Source: Lates calcarifer
Lineage: Eukaryota > Chordata > Actinopteri > Centropomidae
Length of the DNA: 64,000 nucleotides
Assembly: GCF_001640805.2 (NCBI RefSeq)
Contig: NC_066854.1
Location: forward strand, 11,431,736 to 11,495,735
Direction of reading: 5' to 3'
The position numbers were made by a program, and so were the translations under genes. Under the pieces are notes generated by a model, which worked only from the letters and a program-made list of their open reading frames with translations, was not told where the DNA came from and did no database searches. Of this stretch, positions 1-14,064 are shown piece by piece. How positions within the stretch are numbered: the first letter of the stretch is position 1; every line of letters begins with the position of its first letter.

Positions 1-435
1 AATATGTATCTATACAAAGGTCAAGCAGTCACTATAAAATGTGTGTATAAGGTTAAAGCAGTACAACAGTGCATGGAGTGAATGAATAATGTATAGGTAA
101 TGTAACAACTTATTTTATGGGCATGCAGTTATTTGCTGTATACACAGATGGCTACAAAGTATGTGTGTGTTTGATTCTGGAGCATCATGCTGGATTCAGA
201 CAGCTGAGCCATTGTGGCTGCCTGTGATAGCACAAGCAGCACTTGATAGATGGATAGGAGCTTAATTCACCTGAAAATGAAATTCACTTGTCATAGTTAT
301 AGTTGCCCCCTTCAAAATAGCTCAGCCTTTTACAGCATAAAAGCACATAACATATCATTCATTGTATTCTCCTCCTCCTCTGCAGTTTTCTCTGTGTATC
401 AGTAGCACTGTGTTTCAGAGAGGCAAGCATTTATT
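1..435. other. Non-coding flank, nothing recognised
   Basis: AT-rich sequence without a coding frame. The first hundred bases resemble low-complexity text common near fish retroelement tails, but no element can be named. Confidence 0.4.
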
Positions 436-1130
436 TTGTGTTTGCGAGCAGCCAGAAAGCCAGAGGAGTTCAAGGACTCAACAAGGGCTCAGGTCCCCAG
501 GGGCCCCCCCACAGAGACAATGATGACTCTCCCCCCACCCCCACACCGCCACCTACCTGCCTCCTTCCTGTCCTCCATTTTGACACTGAGCAACGAGGTC
601 CGCTCTGACCTTGCAGCGACTTGCAAATGCGCACCTAGCCTGCTCCTCTCGCAGCTACAGGAAGAGAAACGCCTGCAGCTGACGGACCAACACTGGGGAC
701 ATGCACGAACACACACACACACACACACACGCAGACACAGCCTCGCATGCACGTCCAGTCATGCGCCAACACACACACACTCAAAGAGTACATCTGCAGT
801 GGGACATGGTTTCTAGGTCCCCTATCTTCCCAGGGGAGCTCCCTATCATCACAGGGTCCAGCAGTCAATATAACCCCTAGACAGCTCTGCCATTCAGCAC
901 TCTCTGCTGTCTTCCTCTTCCTCCTCACCCATCATACCTTTGGCATGATAAGTGTCTGCAGCTTTCACACCGTGGCACTGTGTGACCCTCTCCGTCATCA
1001 GCGGTGTAACCCCCACCCTTGCTCCAGGGCAGGACCAATTTACAATCTGCCCGCCTCGCCGCTGCATCCCAGCTGACTGTGACACTGCGTCGCCGCTCAC
1101 TCTGTTGTTTATTTATGACCCCTGGCCCCT
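436..1130. other. GC-richer non-coding block with two short (CA)n runs
   Basis: Base composition rises in G+C and short frames open on both strands, but their peptides are low complexity (His-Thr repeats from CA runs at 709-730 and 769-780, proline runs) and resemble no protein. CpG is present but too sparse for a clear island. No splice-flanked exon could be defended. Confidence 0.35.
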
Positions 1131-1472
1131 CAATGAAGGGCATTATGAAAAGGATTACACAGCCAAACGACTTGGCTCAGGCCCCACTCTCATTACTAAC
1201 AGCTTGTCCAGGAAGATAGAGGAGGACTCAGACAGGGGAGTGAGGGATTATCAAGGTGTTGGACTGTTTGATCGCTCCGTAAACTGAATGTATGTGCTCT
1301 TTCTGGGGGAAGAGGTTTGTCTTTCAAGGGGCACCTGAAAATGCGCAGTGCGGTGGGGGCTTGCGTCGCTAAGGTGGCTGTAATTGAAGTGGAAATGACA
1401 AAAGGGACTCCAGAGCCCCAGCTGCCAGGAAGGACTGAAAGCTGAGAGAGAAGTTAGAGGAGCCAGTATGTA

Positions 1473-1508
1473 GAGGAGGAGGAGGAGGAGGAGGAGGAGG
1501 TGGAGGAG
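1473..1508 (+). repeat. (GGA)n microsatellite
   Basis: An almost uninterrupted GGA trinucleotide run, with one GGT interruption near 1500-1502. Purine strand is the plus strand. Confidence 0.9.
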
Positions 1509-1739
1509 GGATGGTGATGCCGTGAGGGCTGAGTTTTTCTCACCTTGGCATGTTCATTCACCTTAGCATAATGTAGCAAAAGCAGAGGAAACCTGCTGCA
1601 CAGAGAGGAGAGACTCAAAGCCTTGTACTGTCATCATATTTATGTTTTAAGCTATTACACATAATATTTTAGTCAGTAAATATATCCATCTGCTCATCAG
1701 AAAAACACATTTATGTTTGTAGTTTCAAGGAGGAACAGA

Positions 1740-3480
1740 AAGATGCAGATTTCAGCTGCATTCTTGAATTCATGACTACGTGATGTTCGTATCTGAGAAA
1801 AATGTATGTAACTTTGGTCTTTTCAAACCTTTTTTCAGAATCCACTGGCTTAGTCAGAGCTACATGGTGCTCAAGGCTGGAAACAAGGCTGCCTCTGGAA
1901 GGCTGACATTTTAGAAATCAGTTTCCACCTGTCAGGGTGCACAAAAGAGAACGGCCTTGTACATGTTGGCAGATTTTCCTTTAGGAGCCTTTTTCGGTTT
2001 AGCAGCTTTTATGCTCACACACGCAAAAACGTTAAAAAAAAAAAAAAAAAACAATACAACACTCATCAGCAAAGTGTTAAATGGTTGCTGTTGGTAATTC
2101 AGACAGGTGTGGGCTGAGATTTGCTACCATTTTCATCCTCATGGACAACTTCACATATTTCCAGTAAAGGATAGCGTGCAGCTGAGTGACAGAAACAAAA
2201 CAAAATACGAAAATGAGTTTTGAGTCACGTCCAAAAGCAGCAGGTGGACAGATTCTTGTAACAGTGAAACAACAAGCTCTGTTAAAACTTTTGTTTTGTT
2301 TGTGTACTTGATGCAGAGGATTTATCTTTACAAACTTTATCCTTTATATTATTCTGACTATCCTGGCATTCAGCTTTCATATAAATCCACTAGGAGAAAG
2401 GGTGATGTTGTACATCCAGAGATTAGTGTATTTCAGCATGTGTGGGTGGCTGTGATGTGTGCTGGCAGTATGACTTGCAGTAGGTGGGTGTGTGCTGTAC
2501 AGTAACAATACAGAGTCCATTTAAGTACATGGCCAGCACTAGTTTTACCTTTTTAATGGTGCTTGCTGTAATGCAGGGTTACTCTCCTAGCCTGTGGCTG
2601 GCAGATGCTTCAGTGATCCAGTCTTCCTGTTTCCCGCGGTAGGTTACCATGGGACCCTCCGCTGGCGGCAAGCTCAAGGACAGAACTCGGTATCAAAGCG
2701 CACAGGAAGCGTGTAGGATCCCCCACCTCTCCCCATTTTCTCTTCTCCTCTTGCTGTTTTCTTTCAACTCATTCACTTGTTCCATCCCCCATAATTCAAG
2801 TCAAAGAGAGTTACCGGCGTGGTTCAACAGGAGCTGACATTCCCAGAAAATCAAGAGAAGTCGCTCCCTTTTATTTTTCCTGGGTGTGATTGATGCATGC
2901 ACATGTGACCTTTAGCTCCAAAGCATTAGTCAGCTACCTCCTCCTCCCTCATCCATACTTGCATATATCCTTCTTCATGCTGATGATATTATTTGCTGTA
3001 GTAAAATGAGGAAGATTTACAATCAGTGCTGGCTTGCTTAATTCAGATGGCTGCAGGGATTTAATGAAGTGAAGTTTTTCATATGGTATGAAGCAGCTGG
3101 GGATATCAGATACTGTAAGAATCACTCATTCATTCCATTTTCTTTTAAAGCTGGGCCTTTTTTCCCTTATGATTTTAGATGTAAATGATTGATAGGAACA
3201 AAAATCTTTGGAAATAGCGCAGTATACCTGACAACACCAGCAACCAGTTGCATTGACTAGTGCTTGTTTTCATCACTATTAGGCTCAGATTATTATTATA
3301 AGTGTCTGACAGCGTTATGAGATATACAGTATATGTATTTAAATAATCCAGAGGGTAGTTATGCATGTCAAAGTAAATCCATTAAAAAAATGATCTTTTT
3401 ATTAAAGAGTACGATCCCTTTCAGATCCTTTAAATTGGTAAAAGTACCACTCAGTAGCACACACAAACTAACCGGTCAAG
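1740..3480. other. Non-coding sequence
   Basis: No coding frame or recognised element. It contains a poly(A) run at about 2034-2051, and a small GC-rich patch at 2620-2720 without splice support. Confidence 0.4.
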
Positions 3481-3484
3481 GCAG

Positions 3485-3590
3485 CGGTACAGCAGCTACT
3501 CCAGTGTTCTGTTAGGTAAAATAACAGTTTTTGTCAGTGGAGTCTGGTAGTGTTTCTGGTTAAACAAAAAGGATCTTACTCTTTCATAGA
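3485..3590 (+). repeat. Dispersed repeat B, partial copy 1
   Basis: This segment aligns with 52447-52545. Both carry a block reading GCAGC..CTAC, then GTTTTTGTCA, GGAGTCTGGTAG and TAAACAAA in the same order and spacing. The pair is an interspersed repeat seen twice in the window, and resembles a repeat widespread in spiny-rayed fish genomes. The family name is unknown to me. Confidence 0.6.
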
Positions 3591-5130
3591 TTTACTTTGA
3601 CATGCACTATTGCCCACTGTATTATTTTGGTTTGGAAATGTTTTGGTTTGTTGATGACTAATGGGGCATGTAAATGATCAGACATGAAAATGGAACCATT
3701 CATTCAGTCATCCTCCTCTCCCTCTTTCTCTGTATTTATTTCCTCACTCAATCTCTCCTTCCTTTAATTGGATGAAGGGAATATAATGACACACAAGAAA
3801 ATAAATGGCCTCTAAACAAACAGCTGCTTCATTCCAGGGTGACTTAATGCCACGCCAGGCACGATAACACTTATGAAATGTCCACAGCAGACAGGGAAGA
3901 TGAATAGATTGCCTGCTAAACTGTGTATCAGGACAGCAACTGCCTGGGAGGGATACTGATACTGCCAGGATCGGCCTGGACGTTGAATATTCGCAGAGAA
4001 CCTGTGTGATTGTAATCAGAGGATACAGACAAGGCTGGGGAAGGAGGGTTATACATAGTGGCGATAAGAAAATGTTCAGCTTTTTTGCCGATCAAATGCT
4101 GTAAATGTTTCTGTGATGGGTGCTGAAAGTCCAATTAGTCTAGAATGTATTTCATGAGAGTAGAAATCAGCTTATTTCAGAGCCATAAACTCATCAAATT
4201 CTTACTAAGAGAAGCCATTAACTACTTAAGCATAATTAACACCCACTCGGTTATTATTCCTTCACAACGGAACAGTAAAAATCCTCTAACATATCTTTGA
4301 ACTCAGACAACAGCCCAAAGCAGTGTAAACATGTGTTTAAATCTGTGTCATGAACAAATCTGCTGAAAGGCTTTTGGTAAAGATATTTGCACAAAAATAA
4401 CTGGAATAAAATCAACCTACTGATCATATTAGAATCATCTGATGGAAGTGGTTAAAAAGAATCTCTAAATATCAACCTATTTAAAATGTAATTAAAAATT
4501 TAATATGGAAATGCTATAAAATATTCAGTAATAGTTCATGCGTTGTATCACTCCAACTATAAGCCCTTCATCTAAGAAGGTTATTGTGCATGAAATGAGA
4601 GGAGGGAGTAAAACAAGCCTGGGTGAATAGAACTGAAAATTATCTGCCATACAGTGTAATGACCTGCCTGCCTACGCCTGTGTAATTTAACACCGGCTCT
4701 GCAGGACACACTTCATGCTCATGTAACATATACTGCTTTACATCTAGGGTCATGTAAGCCTTTAATGAGTCAGGCACTGATGAGGATTTGAAAAGTAATT
4801 AATTTTTCTCAGAGGGAAAGTTTGCTTTCAAAGCAACACCCATCATCTCTGAGGATGATACATATGGAATTTCAGAAATCTGTCACCACGTTGTAATAGA
4901 TGATTAACTCCCACTTACAGATGAGCTTATAAAGTGCATCACTGATTTTTCACTGATCAGTCCACTTCTCTAGGTTGTGTGGGCTTATATAGAATCTGCT
5001 TTTTCACAGAACAGTCTGACTTGTCAAAATAGGAAAAGTACGTTTGTAAATAATTACACTAATTATGGTTCTGTTCTATTTATGTGAGCCAGGAGGCCAT
5101 GACACTGTGACAGCGAACCTGCATCAGAAA
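3590..5130. other. AT-rich non-coding sequence
   Basis: No gene seen. The stretch 4170-4260 and 4690-4980 has many TAATTA-like words and few simple repeats, as conserved non-coding DNA often does, but conservation cannot be judged from one sequence. Confidence 0.35.
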
Positions 5131-5141
5131 ATCACATACTG

Positions 5142-5450
5142 TGCAAGCAGTATTTTGCTATAGTAGCAGCGCGGATGGGTAACACCACAAATCTGTATGA
5201 GCACCTTAAACGTCACCACAAACTGTTGTATATGTACTGTCATATAGAGTTGGTGTCATATACGAGAAGGCTTGTGAGGCTGTTACATTTACGTTAAAAG
5301 CAGGAGCATTCCATTTTGTTTGTGAAGGTTTCCTCGTGAATCTGGTAAATGATTGCAAGAAAGATATTTTAAATATCGAGAGAGAATCATGATCTCAATT
5401 CTAAGCAAGAATATTGTGATTGTCATTTTTCCAGAATCGTGCTAGCCTAG
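5142..5450 (+). mobile_element. hAT-type DNA transposon remnant with a BED zinc-finger fragment
   Basis: In the plus frame from 5142 the translation reads a BED zinc-finger core, with MGNTTNLYEHLKRHHK at about 5174-5222, the signature GNTTNL-x2-HL-x2-HH of hAT transposases and ZBED proteins. The second zinc cysteine expected after CKQ is Tyr, and the frame is not maintained further, so it is a fossil. From about 5360 to 5450 the text (ATCGAGAGAGAATCATGATCT..., AATCGTGCTAGCC at the end) resembles the right end of hAT-related elements whose terminus reads ...ATCGTGCAGCCCT. The interior transposase is missing. Confidence 0.65.
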
Positions 5451-5459
5451 CCTGCATGA

Positions 5460-8385
5460 ACAATATCAGGACCTTTCATACTGTGCCATGTCAAAATGTC
5501 TTCTACTAACTGACATATTGCTAAACTGGGCACATTATCAGTCTTAATTGCATGTGGACCTCAACCTGAGCATAGTGAAAAGTAATAAGCATAAACAAAA
5601 CTTCCTCACAAAGATGTTTTTACTTATTTTCAGGTCTCAGGTGTGTACTCACCCAATCAGACCTGAGAATAGATCTAATGAACTAATGTTTTTAATGCAA
5701 GAGGGAAAAGTCTTTGGGGAAGAATCCTGTGTTCCATGTCCTCTCAGCAGCTGGAGAGCAGAGTTGGTGTCTGTGTGTGATTGACAGGAGCTGGCAGGCT
5801 GAGCCCTGGCAGGGGAATGACAGACAAAAGTGGGCAGACAGTGTGTTATTGTTGTTTGCGTTATTGGAGAATAGGGACCACACCAGCAACTGAATGGACC
5901 AAAAAGATATTTACAGGTACATTTACACACTGTTTAATGTGCTGCAGCTGAGTAGCCAATTAGATAATTAGCCTGAAAACTGACATTAGCAGTGCACTTT
6001 TCCCCTTAGACTGACTGGTGGCTCATTCAGCAAAGCTAAAGTGCATGATACAGTAGATAAGAAGGAAAGAGGGTTGTTGTGCAGGAACATTAGCTTTCTG
6101 CTGTATGGCTGTGAGCTGCTGTGACCTATAATCTGATGCAGCTGCTTTGTGCAAAGATCTGATTGGCTGTTGGCCACAGGATGAGTGACAGATGTTTGTA
6201 TTGTTTTAAACGTTAGGAACAATTATCAAAGTTAAGTTTTTGGGTATTATTAATTAATTCATTGATTAGCTGTCAGAAACACATCTTATCAGCTTCATGA
6301 GGAGTATGTGGGTGTGACTTTGATCACGTTTGATTGACAGTGGCAGTTATTGTTACGTGACATCGCATTTTTCCAGCTGAGCCCCATGCACTTCAAACCA
6401 GTGTGAAAAACACAGACAGAAATCTCTTGTGAAAATAAAATGTTTGTGTTCACGTCAGACTGGCATCACTCACAACAAGGGCCTTAAACCCATAAGTATC
6501 ATTATATATCATCATATCATTGTTTTCACATTAAACAGAATGGTCGAGCATGAATTATCAGGTTGTGGAAATTGGTTTCTAAACATCAAAAGGTGGGAGG
6601 ACCAAGGATGGAAAACAGACAGAGAGGGTCAAGGTGGAGGGAAAAAAGAGTGTCATCAGCCTCTCCTGGATATTTGATGTTGTAGCAGTGGAAACTGCTG
6701 CTGTTGAAAACATATTTGACCCAGGTTAGTGCTGCTTTTGAGACTGAGAAAACTGCAGATTTTACGTGATGAAAGTGCTGATCGCCCCAAAGAACAGGGT
6801 TTTTTTTTTGTGTGTGTGTGTGTTTGCCACTGAAACTACTTTATAGGAAAAGAATAAAGATCAGATTCTGATATAAAAATATCCACATGTAGAAACACTT
6901 GACATATTTTTGGCATTCAATGCAACATCTTCATGTAGAGACAGTGAACAAAGGCATTTTTCATTTCACAGCACCTTTATATAGTAAACAGATCAGTGTG
7001 TGGGTGGAAACTCATTGTCATACCTGCAGACGGATTGAAATTCTCCACGCCAAGTTGTCGACAAAGACATGCTCAATGTATGTAGTTAGCGTAAGAGGGA
7101 TTAGTGTGTCCTACTTGACTAGTGTATCACTTGGCACCAAAGATAATTAAGAGTCATTAAGATGTTTTCCACGAGAGCTTTGTTCATTTTCCGTTTCATT
7201 TCACCCAAAGCACAAGGTCGGCATTGTCATTCAGCTGCTCTAACAAGACACTGTGGGTCACGCTCGCTAGCTTTAAATATTCAGCTAAATTCTAACTTAG
7301 AAAGAACCATGCTGAATCCATCAGTGGTGTAAATTCTGAGCTTAAAGAATTGTAGAGTATTGTGAAGTGGCCCACTAATTGGTGAGACATCTCTAACATA
7401 GAGAATCATTCTTGCATATTAACGTGCACAAGTACGACATAGATCTTCCCACGTGCTGAAATTACAGATATGAGGCAAATAGCAAGCTCATGATAATGTC
7501 TTTTGTCTGAGTGAGACAGTGAATCAGAGGAGTAGTTCAGGAGTGCAGCCTTCACTCTAACCCAGCTCTACGTCTCAACGGGAAGCTCCCTCTTCTGCTG
7601 GATTTTGTTTTCTTCCTTTCTGCGCGGGTAAACAGACGGCAGTGACATCCACACAGGGAATAAGGAGCTCCGCTGCAACAGGAGATCATAAAACCCAGCG
7701 ATGGGTGTCACAGGGGACTGTTAGGTTTACTAAAGAAATTTTTATTGGCTGAGGTCGCAGACTCGAGTATTCCTCTTCCCTCTGCTCCCCTGTGACATCC
7801 GCAGACAGAAATCCAGTTCTTGATGTTTCTCTCATTCCATCGCCTTTCCCACCAGTGTGATGTGTCCTTGTCTTAACGTACACGTTTGTCTCTTCTTTGT
7901 CATTTTCTGCTTCTCTTTTCTCTCTATTGTTCTCTTTGTGATCCACTTCATAGTTTAACATATAATCCCCGTTACACAAAATGATACCTCTCACAGCGAC
8001 TATTGCCACCTCTCTGGCAAAGTTGTAACTACTGCTCCATTGTCATGTAGAATCAGGAAAACAGCTTCAGGAGTATTGTAATTGTTTCCTATTGTGGATA
8101 TCCTCAAAGCCCTCCATACTCCAAACACCCCTGCTGTTTAAAAGCAAGAGGAAGTGGAAAATAATTGCAGAAGAACGGTTACAATTTACTGTGATTTTGT
8201 GTTTTTATAGGTTTAGGTATAGGTTTGTTTTAAAGCTCAGCAGTATAATAGTGTTATTGACGTTTCTTGTTTAAGTGGCAACAGTCACCACAGGCAAAGA
8301 AACATCTGAATCATAAGAATACAAATACACACTGGCTGAAAATTGAAAACCAACTATTTAACACATGCAAAGTGTCTCTTTCCTT
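5460..8385. other. Non-coding sequence
   Basis: No convincing exon. A T-run followed by (GT)n lies at 6800-6823. A CpG-containing patch at 7550-7760 could be regulatory but has no diagnostic motif. Short frames here have no domain resemblance. Confidence 0.4.
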
Positions 8386-8399
8386 TTTCTTTTCCTCTC

Positions 8400-8400
8400 T

Positions 8401-8436
<36 letters not shown>

Positions 8437-8438
8437 GA
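8400..8438 (+). repeat. (CT)n(CA)n compound microsatellite
   Basis: A CT run passes directly into a CA run. The overlapping frames of 65-90 residues on both strands are products of this repeat. Confidence 0.9.
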
Positions 8439-8439
8439 G

Positions 8440-11400
8440 AAACACTTTGATGGCAGCAGTGTGTGTGTTGGAGTGTTGGAGGCTCTGTCACCCCAACATG
8501 GCGTACCGTACCTCTCAGCTTCTCATATATTCTCTTTGATGTCACCAGTATGTCGACGTTAGTCCAAACCCACGATGCAGCCACATGTTCAAAGACCAGT
8601 CAGACATCCTGTGCAACACCTCAGCAGCTAATGAGCCACACATGCTCCAAACATCTAATGACGACGTTTGAGGAAACTTGTGGTCAAGTTTATGATAATT
8701 TAGTATTTTTATTCACTTTATTAAAATTATTATTAATCACAACTGTTATGTATGGAGCTGCTGCATTTGATGCTAAAATTTCATATACATTTATTTTGGC
8801 TTCCGCACAGGTCCACTCTGTTATTTCTCTGTCCATATGAATCGATAATCACAGTTAGATATGGATTATGTTTTATAGATGAAAAATGACCATTGATGCA
8901 GCATCAGAAAACATTAAGGTGTAAAAAAAACTTCATATTACATTAAATTTCATGGCTAAGTCAGCCACAGTAATATTGAAAAGTTATCTTAAAAAAAACA
9001 CTAAATTGTATTGCTCAATCCTGATTGGTGCATGGAGGCCTCTGACATCATGTTTTTCTAAACCAGTGAGAAGAGCACTAACAAAAAATACAGAAATATG
9101 TCAGCAAACCTGTTCCATCTTTGACAAAGTTGTTGTTGTTTTTTTTGGAAAACCAATCATTCATTGTAAGAGGCTCATTGAGATGTAATTCATTTTCAGG
9201 GCCTTTAAAGGAAAGTTCCACTCAATTAAACTTGAGTTTTTATTTGTGTACCGTTGCTCATAATTCATGCAGTTACTATGCTAGAAATATTTTAAAAAAT
9301 CCTCACAGTTTACAGACCAAACTCAGTATTACAAGATCTGGTGGTTTTTCACCCAGCTGGGATACTTTTTATTTGACTGTGAGGGTGAAAATGTTTTTGC
9401 AGTTTGTACCATTTATGTTTGCCACCAATGAAAAGTTATTTTCTAATGAATCTGCCCCTGCTCTCCGCCAGTTAGGATTGAGATTGCCAGGGCACTGAAT
9501 CCAAAAACCTCAGCATGCAATGCGTGATGACTGATATTGAACAGAACTGAATGATATGTCAGTTTATTAGGCTACAACGAGGACAGAAACATTTGATAAT
9601 AGCCTTGTAAAAGCAATCTGTGTGTAAACTGTGTTTTGAGTTTGCCAAGTTACATTAATAAAACACCAGGCCATGGCAGCATCTTAGGACTGATGCTTTT
9701 CATTGGATATCAGATGGACAACAAACCGCATCTGTGCTTTTGGTGTCACCAACCAAGTTCCCATTTTAACTGCTATACATGTTGTAGTTGTGGCTGCACA
9801 CAGTTACTTCTTTGTGGCGATGTCGCCTTGTTGTCCTTTTCTGTTAATGTTTTGTTGTTTTAGACAGTCATCAGCATCCAGTGTCTTATATCTCATATAT
9901 AACTCCATCCACACATTGAACTGTTGTTGTCTGAAGAGACAAAAGGGGTCCCATCTGCTGTGGAGCTGACCTGCACTCAACCTGAAACAATTTCACCATT
10001 ATTGGTTTTAGTGGAGAGTTTTAATGCTATGGGGTCTAACTGCAGTTTCCCAAGCCTTTTCAGTGCCATAATACATTTCTGGGGGAAACAATGCACTGTA
10101 GATACTGAAAAACCAGTAAGAACCAGGGTCTTATTTAAAAGGAATATAGCTAAATAGAAATATAGCTTTATACTTTATTAAGTCCTGCAAATGTCAGCTC
10201 TGCAGAGAAGCCTGGCCTGTTTTGGATGAGCCCACTGGCCGCAGGAGTATTCATCCTGCCATACATACAAACCCTTCATGAAACAATGTAGTTCACAGGA
10301 CAGAGTCCTCTGGGTTTTTTGCAGCTCAAACATTTGCTTTGGCCCCTGCAAAAATATCAGAAATAATTGGCCATTAGTGTATCTGGGGTAAAAGAGCATA
10401 ATGAAACCTTTTTTTTTTTTAAACAACGCTGTTGTTTGTCTGCACATGTGTGTATATTTCTCTGTATCTGTGTTTGTGTATATGTTTGAGGGAGTAGCAT
10501 TAGAGAGTGACGTGCACAGTCATTACTACACAGCAGGTTACTGACAGGGCATTAGGCTCTCCTGCAGCGGAGCCTGTGAAATTGTGCTCATTATGGTGTC
10601 TCAGTTCAGATCCAGGCCTGATTTTGCTCGCTTTTGCATGGCTCCTGGTTATCGTCGAGTGCGGCAGATGAAGAATCAGCCGAACAAATCTCATTAAGGG
10701 AAGAGACAAACTTACAATAAGCAGTAAGTATTGACAAAGTAAGGTAGCGAGTTAAACTCGGCAGCACTGCCGATATTTTTCTTTGTGACCAGCAGTTTGT
10801 TTTCGTGCATTTAGATCAGACTTGCATTTAAAAAGCAGTGCACAGTAGGGCCACGCTGTCGTGTAAAATCTGATTTCAGATAGTAGTTCCCACAATTACA
10901 AAAAAAACCTGAAACAAAAACAAAAACATTTTATGTAGAACGTAGTTGGAACAAGACAAGATGTTGACGGTGAAATTGTGCACAAGGCTTTATTTCCTGT
11001 ATATAATTGTAGTTGATAGAGTGCTAATGCCCATGTAACTCTTCCTTCTTTCCTGTTGTTTACATGATCTACTCTCCTCAGTTGCTCCTTGTTGTGTTGA
11101 TGTGCTGTATTTTTGGCTGGAGGGACACGATGACCTGCCTGTAAAATGTCACTGTTGATGAGGTGACGCTGGATAAGGATGGGGATTCAGTCAGGTAACG
11201 TTAGCGACGTTATTCGTTTTTGCCCTCATGCATTCATCACAGTGCTGTTTGTGGTGTTTTGCCAGGTGGTTGAACAAGTTAGTTGTGTTGCTTTGTGCTG
11301 CAGACACAAGTCCCATCCACTCTCTGCGTATGACTTATTCTTGCATCACAACATCACTCGCCCTAAATCCAAAATACCTCCAAACATAGGATGATGATCC

Positions 11401-14060
11401 ATTTCGAGGGACTAGTTCTTCATCTTCTGCTTCAGGCATCTGAATTTCGCTTTGCCTGTCTGCTCTCTGTTGCTACTCTTAGTTACTCAGTTACTCTTTG
11501 GTTAGTGTTTGCTTTGAGATACAGTGGAATTTTGGTCAGTATCGCAGAAGGTCATGGTCATTTGATTGTGTGAATCCAGCCGTAGTTGAGGCTACTTATT
11601 ATGATTTCTGTTAAGGAATTATTTGCAAAACCATTTTACAAATGTTTTCATTCAAGCTATAATCACGCTCACTTGCCTTAATTCACAAACCCTTTTAGGA
11701 ATTTAATTGACCATTGACTGAACTCTGCCCTTGTTACTGTTGCTACACCTCACGCTTTTGTGTGTTATAATGACAACAGTGACATTTACAATCCAGAATT
11801 AACAAAAGTAGCTTCTCATTTGTAGCTGAAATCTCAGCTGGCAGATTTTATCAGCTCAGCTTTTCACTGTAGTGGCACCTTAGCTACCACACAGTGGCTG
11901 TTCCTGAACAGGACTTTCTGTAATGTAACCTGTGACCTCCATGAAGATGTAGTTGGCTAATGACGTTCCCTCAGGCTGTGGAGTAAGGTCCAGTTACTAG
12001 TCAAGATAGTAAGCTGGTGAGTCAGACATGCTAATGTTAGCGAAGAAAAGCACACAGTTCATTTTCTCTTGTATTTCTGGTTTTGGAAAAAATGTTACCA
12101 CCATCCAAACTCTCTGTGTACCCAGTATCTGTCTTAATGGTTAATTGTTAAAATGTTAAAAATCTCATACAAACATTGTAGTTCAGAATGCTAGTCTAAA
12201 AGACAGTGGGAGAAAAGAGCTCCACTATTTTGTAGGAAAAATGAGTTATATTGACTGAGCCGAGGCAGCTCACCTGCTTTATTCCCCACAACATCACTGC
12301 TGCTGTAGCAACAATAAAGCAGAGCTGACAGCTCTCACTAACTGGGCAGTCAAACCAAAAGTGAGCTCTGACCTCGGGCTGTGTCTCACGTGGATCAGCT
12401 GTGATTTCCAGCAGAGCATCTGACTTTAGTGAAAATATATTCCCTGGAGGATTTGGACTCTATTTTCATGCTACTGTCTCCAGAGAAAAGGAACATACAC
12501 CCAAGTACAGGTGTGTTTTTTAACTGTGTAAAAGGTTACATTTGGCCAATATGCATCTATGTAAGTGAGATATAAACAATATCATGTAGACTTTTTCTCA
12601 ACAGTAGGTGAATTTCTGTTGTTTCGCTTAATAACGTCCCTTCACAAAGCACTTGAGAGTCATAGTGTTTAGATTCAGTGGATGAAGAGAAGGGAACTTG
12701 TCCAAAAATTTCAACAAGTCTGGCTGGCCTGCCTGCACACGCTGGAGCACTCTGCCAAATGACACTTTCCATTTTGGTCACAAACCCTCATGCATTTTGC
12801 CTCTGAAGAGAAGCCAAATGTGGCTAAATTTAGCATCTCTTCTCTTATTAACCAGCAGATCAATTTGGAGCATTCAAAGACAGAACAACTTTTTAGAGAT
12901 AAGCATCTAGTCTTGGTCTCATTCTCTCTTGGTATCAGTCATACCTCTATCATGTAATTAAATGTAATTGCACATTTGAAGCAGTACAGCTTGATGGGTC
13001 TTGCTAATTGGTCCCACATTAGAAACCATAATTACCTCTGAGGCTACAGGATAGTGTGTTTTGCATCATGATTGTCACTCATTTTAGCAGCAAAAGTATT
13101 CAGCATCAGCACTTAGTGTGGTCTCTATCCATACATGGGCCTCCATGGATGGATTCATTGTGTGTTTGCAGATGTGTGGAAATGCTCGTGTGCTGCAGCC
13201 TCTCCATCAAAGACCTGCATCAATGTTGTACCATCATCGTACCTTATCTCAAATGTATGCTACTTCCATCCATAAATAACATCCAGATGATGATAGTGAT
13301 GATAAGAATAAGCAACAAAGCAGCGTCAGCCTGCAGTTTGTCACTGTGTTCATACTGCTCTGCCTGGAGTTTGTGATAAGGTGAACAGTGAAGCACAGAC
13401 TGGCCTCCTTATCTACAGTAGGCAGATAAGGTATACATAGATTTTTTTACACTTCAACACGTGGACACTCTCTGCAGATACCTGGATTTGCTCATGTGCA
13501 GTATTTATATTAGCATGTTTTTAATTTATTACAGTGTATGGTATATACAGTAACTTGTGAACTCCCGACCCACAGCAGTTACAGAGGGAGTGATTTGCTC
13601 GCCTCTCTCTTTGTGATTGTTCTTGTCACTGTTAAAGAGTAAATGCACCAGTGTGGATACTCCAACTGCTTCAATTTGTTAAAGTTTAAGTGAACTGTAT
13701 AGGGAGACCTGAAAATAAACAGCACCTCGGGGCCCGTGTAAACACAGAATCTCAGATTTATCTCAGACTCGCTCGCAGGAGTCACAGGGAAAGTTAAAGT
13801 AGGACTAAAAACATCAGACACAGAGCAGGAGAGTATAGGCTGATTCTCTGCAAGGAGAGGTAAAAATGATCATGGCATATTAGTGTTTTCTGACAGTTGT
13901 GGTTTGAGATGCTGTATTAGACAAAAATGCAGAACACAGCACATTTTGTACCTGTTAGTTTAGTGGGAAGGAAATCTTTGTTTATTTCTGTAATGTCACC
14001 TGCTCTTGGGATATACACCATGACAGTATGAACATATCTCAGTACATATCAGTGATTTTA
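8440..14060. other. Non-coding sequence
   Basis: About 5.6 kb without a defendable gene. The part at 10500-10710 is less repetitive and more GC balanced than its surroundings and could be a conserved element. Frames of up to 125 codons are unsupported by composition or motifs. A T-run is at 10410-10420. Confidence 0.4.
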
Positions 14061-14064
14061 AATC

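Noticed and set aside
709..780. CRISPR-like or satellite array
   Set aside because: Only short dinucleotide runs with no spacer-repeat structure. The genome is eukaryotic.
436..816. 126-codon frame and overlapping minus-strand frames
   Set aside because: Low-complexity peptides produced by CA repeats and proline-rich composition, with frames open on both strands and no family resemblance.
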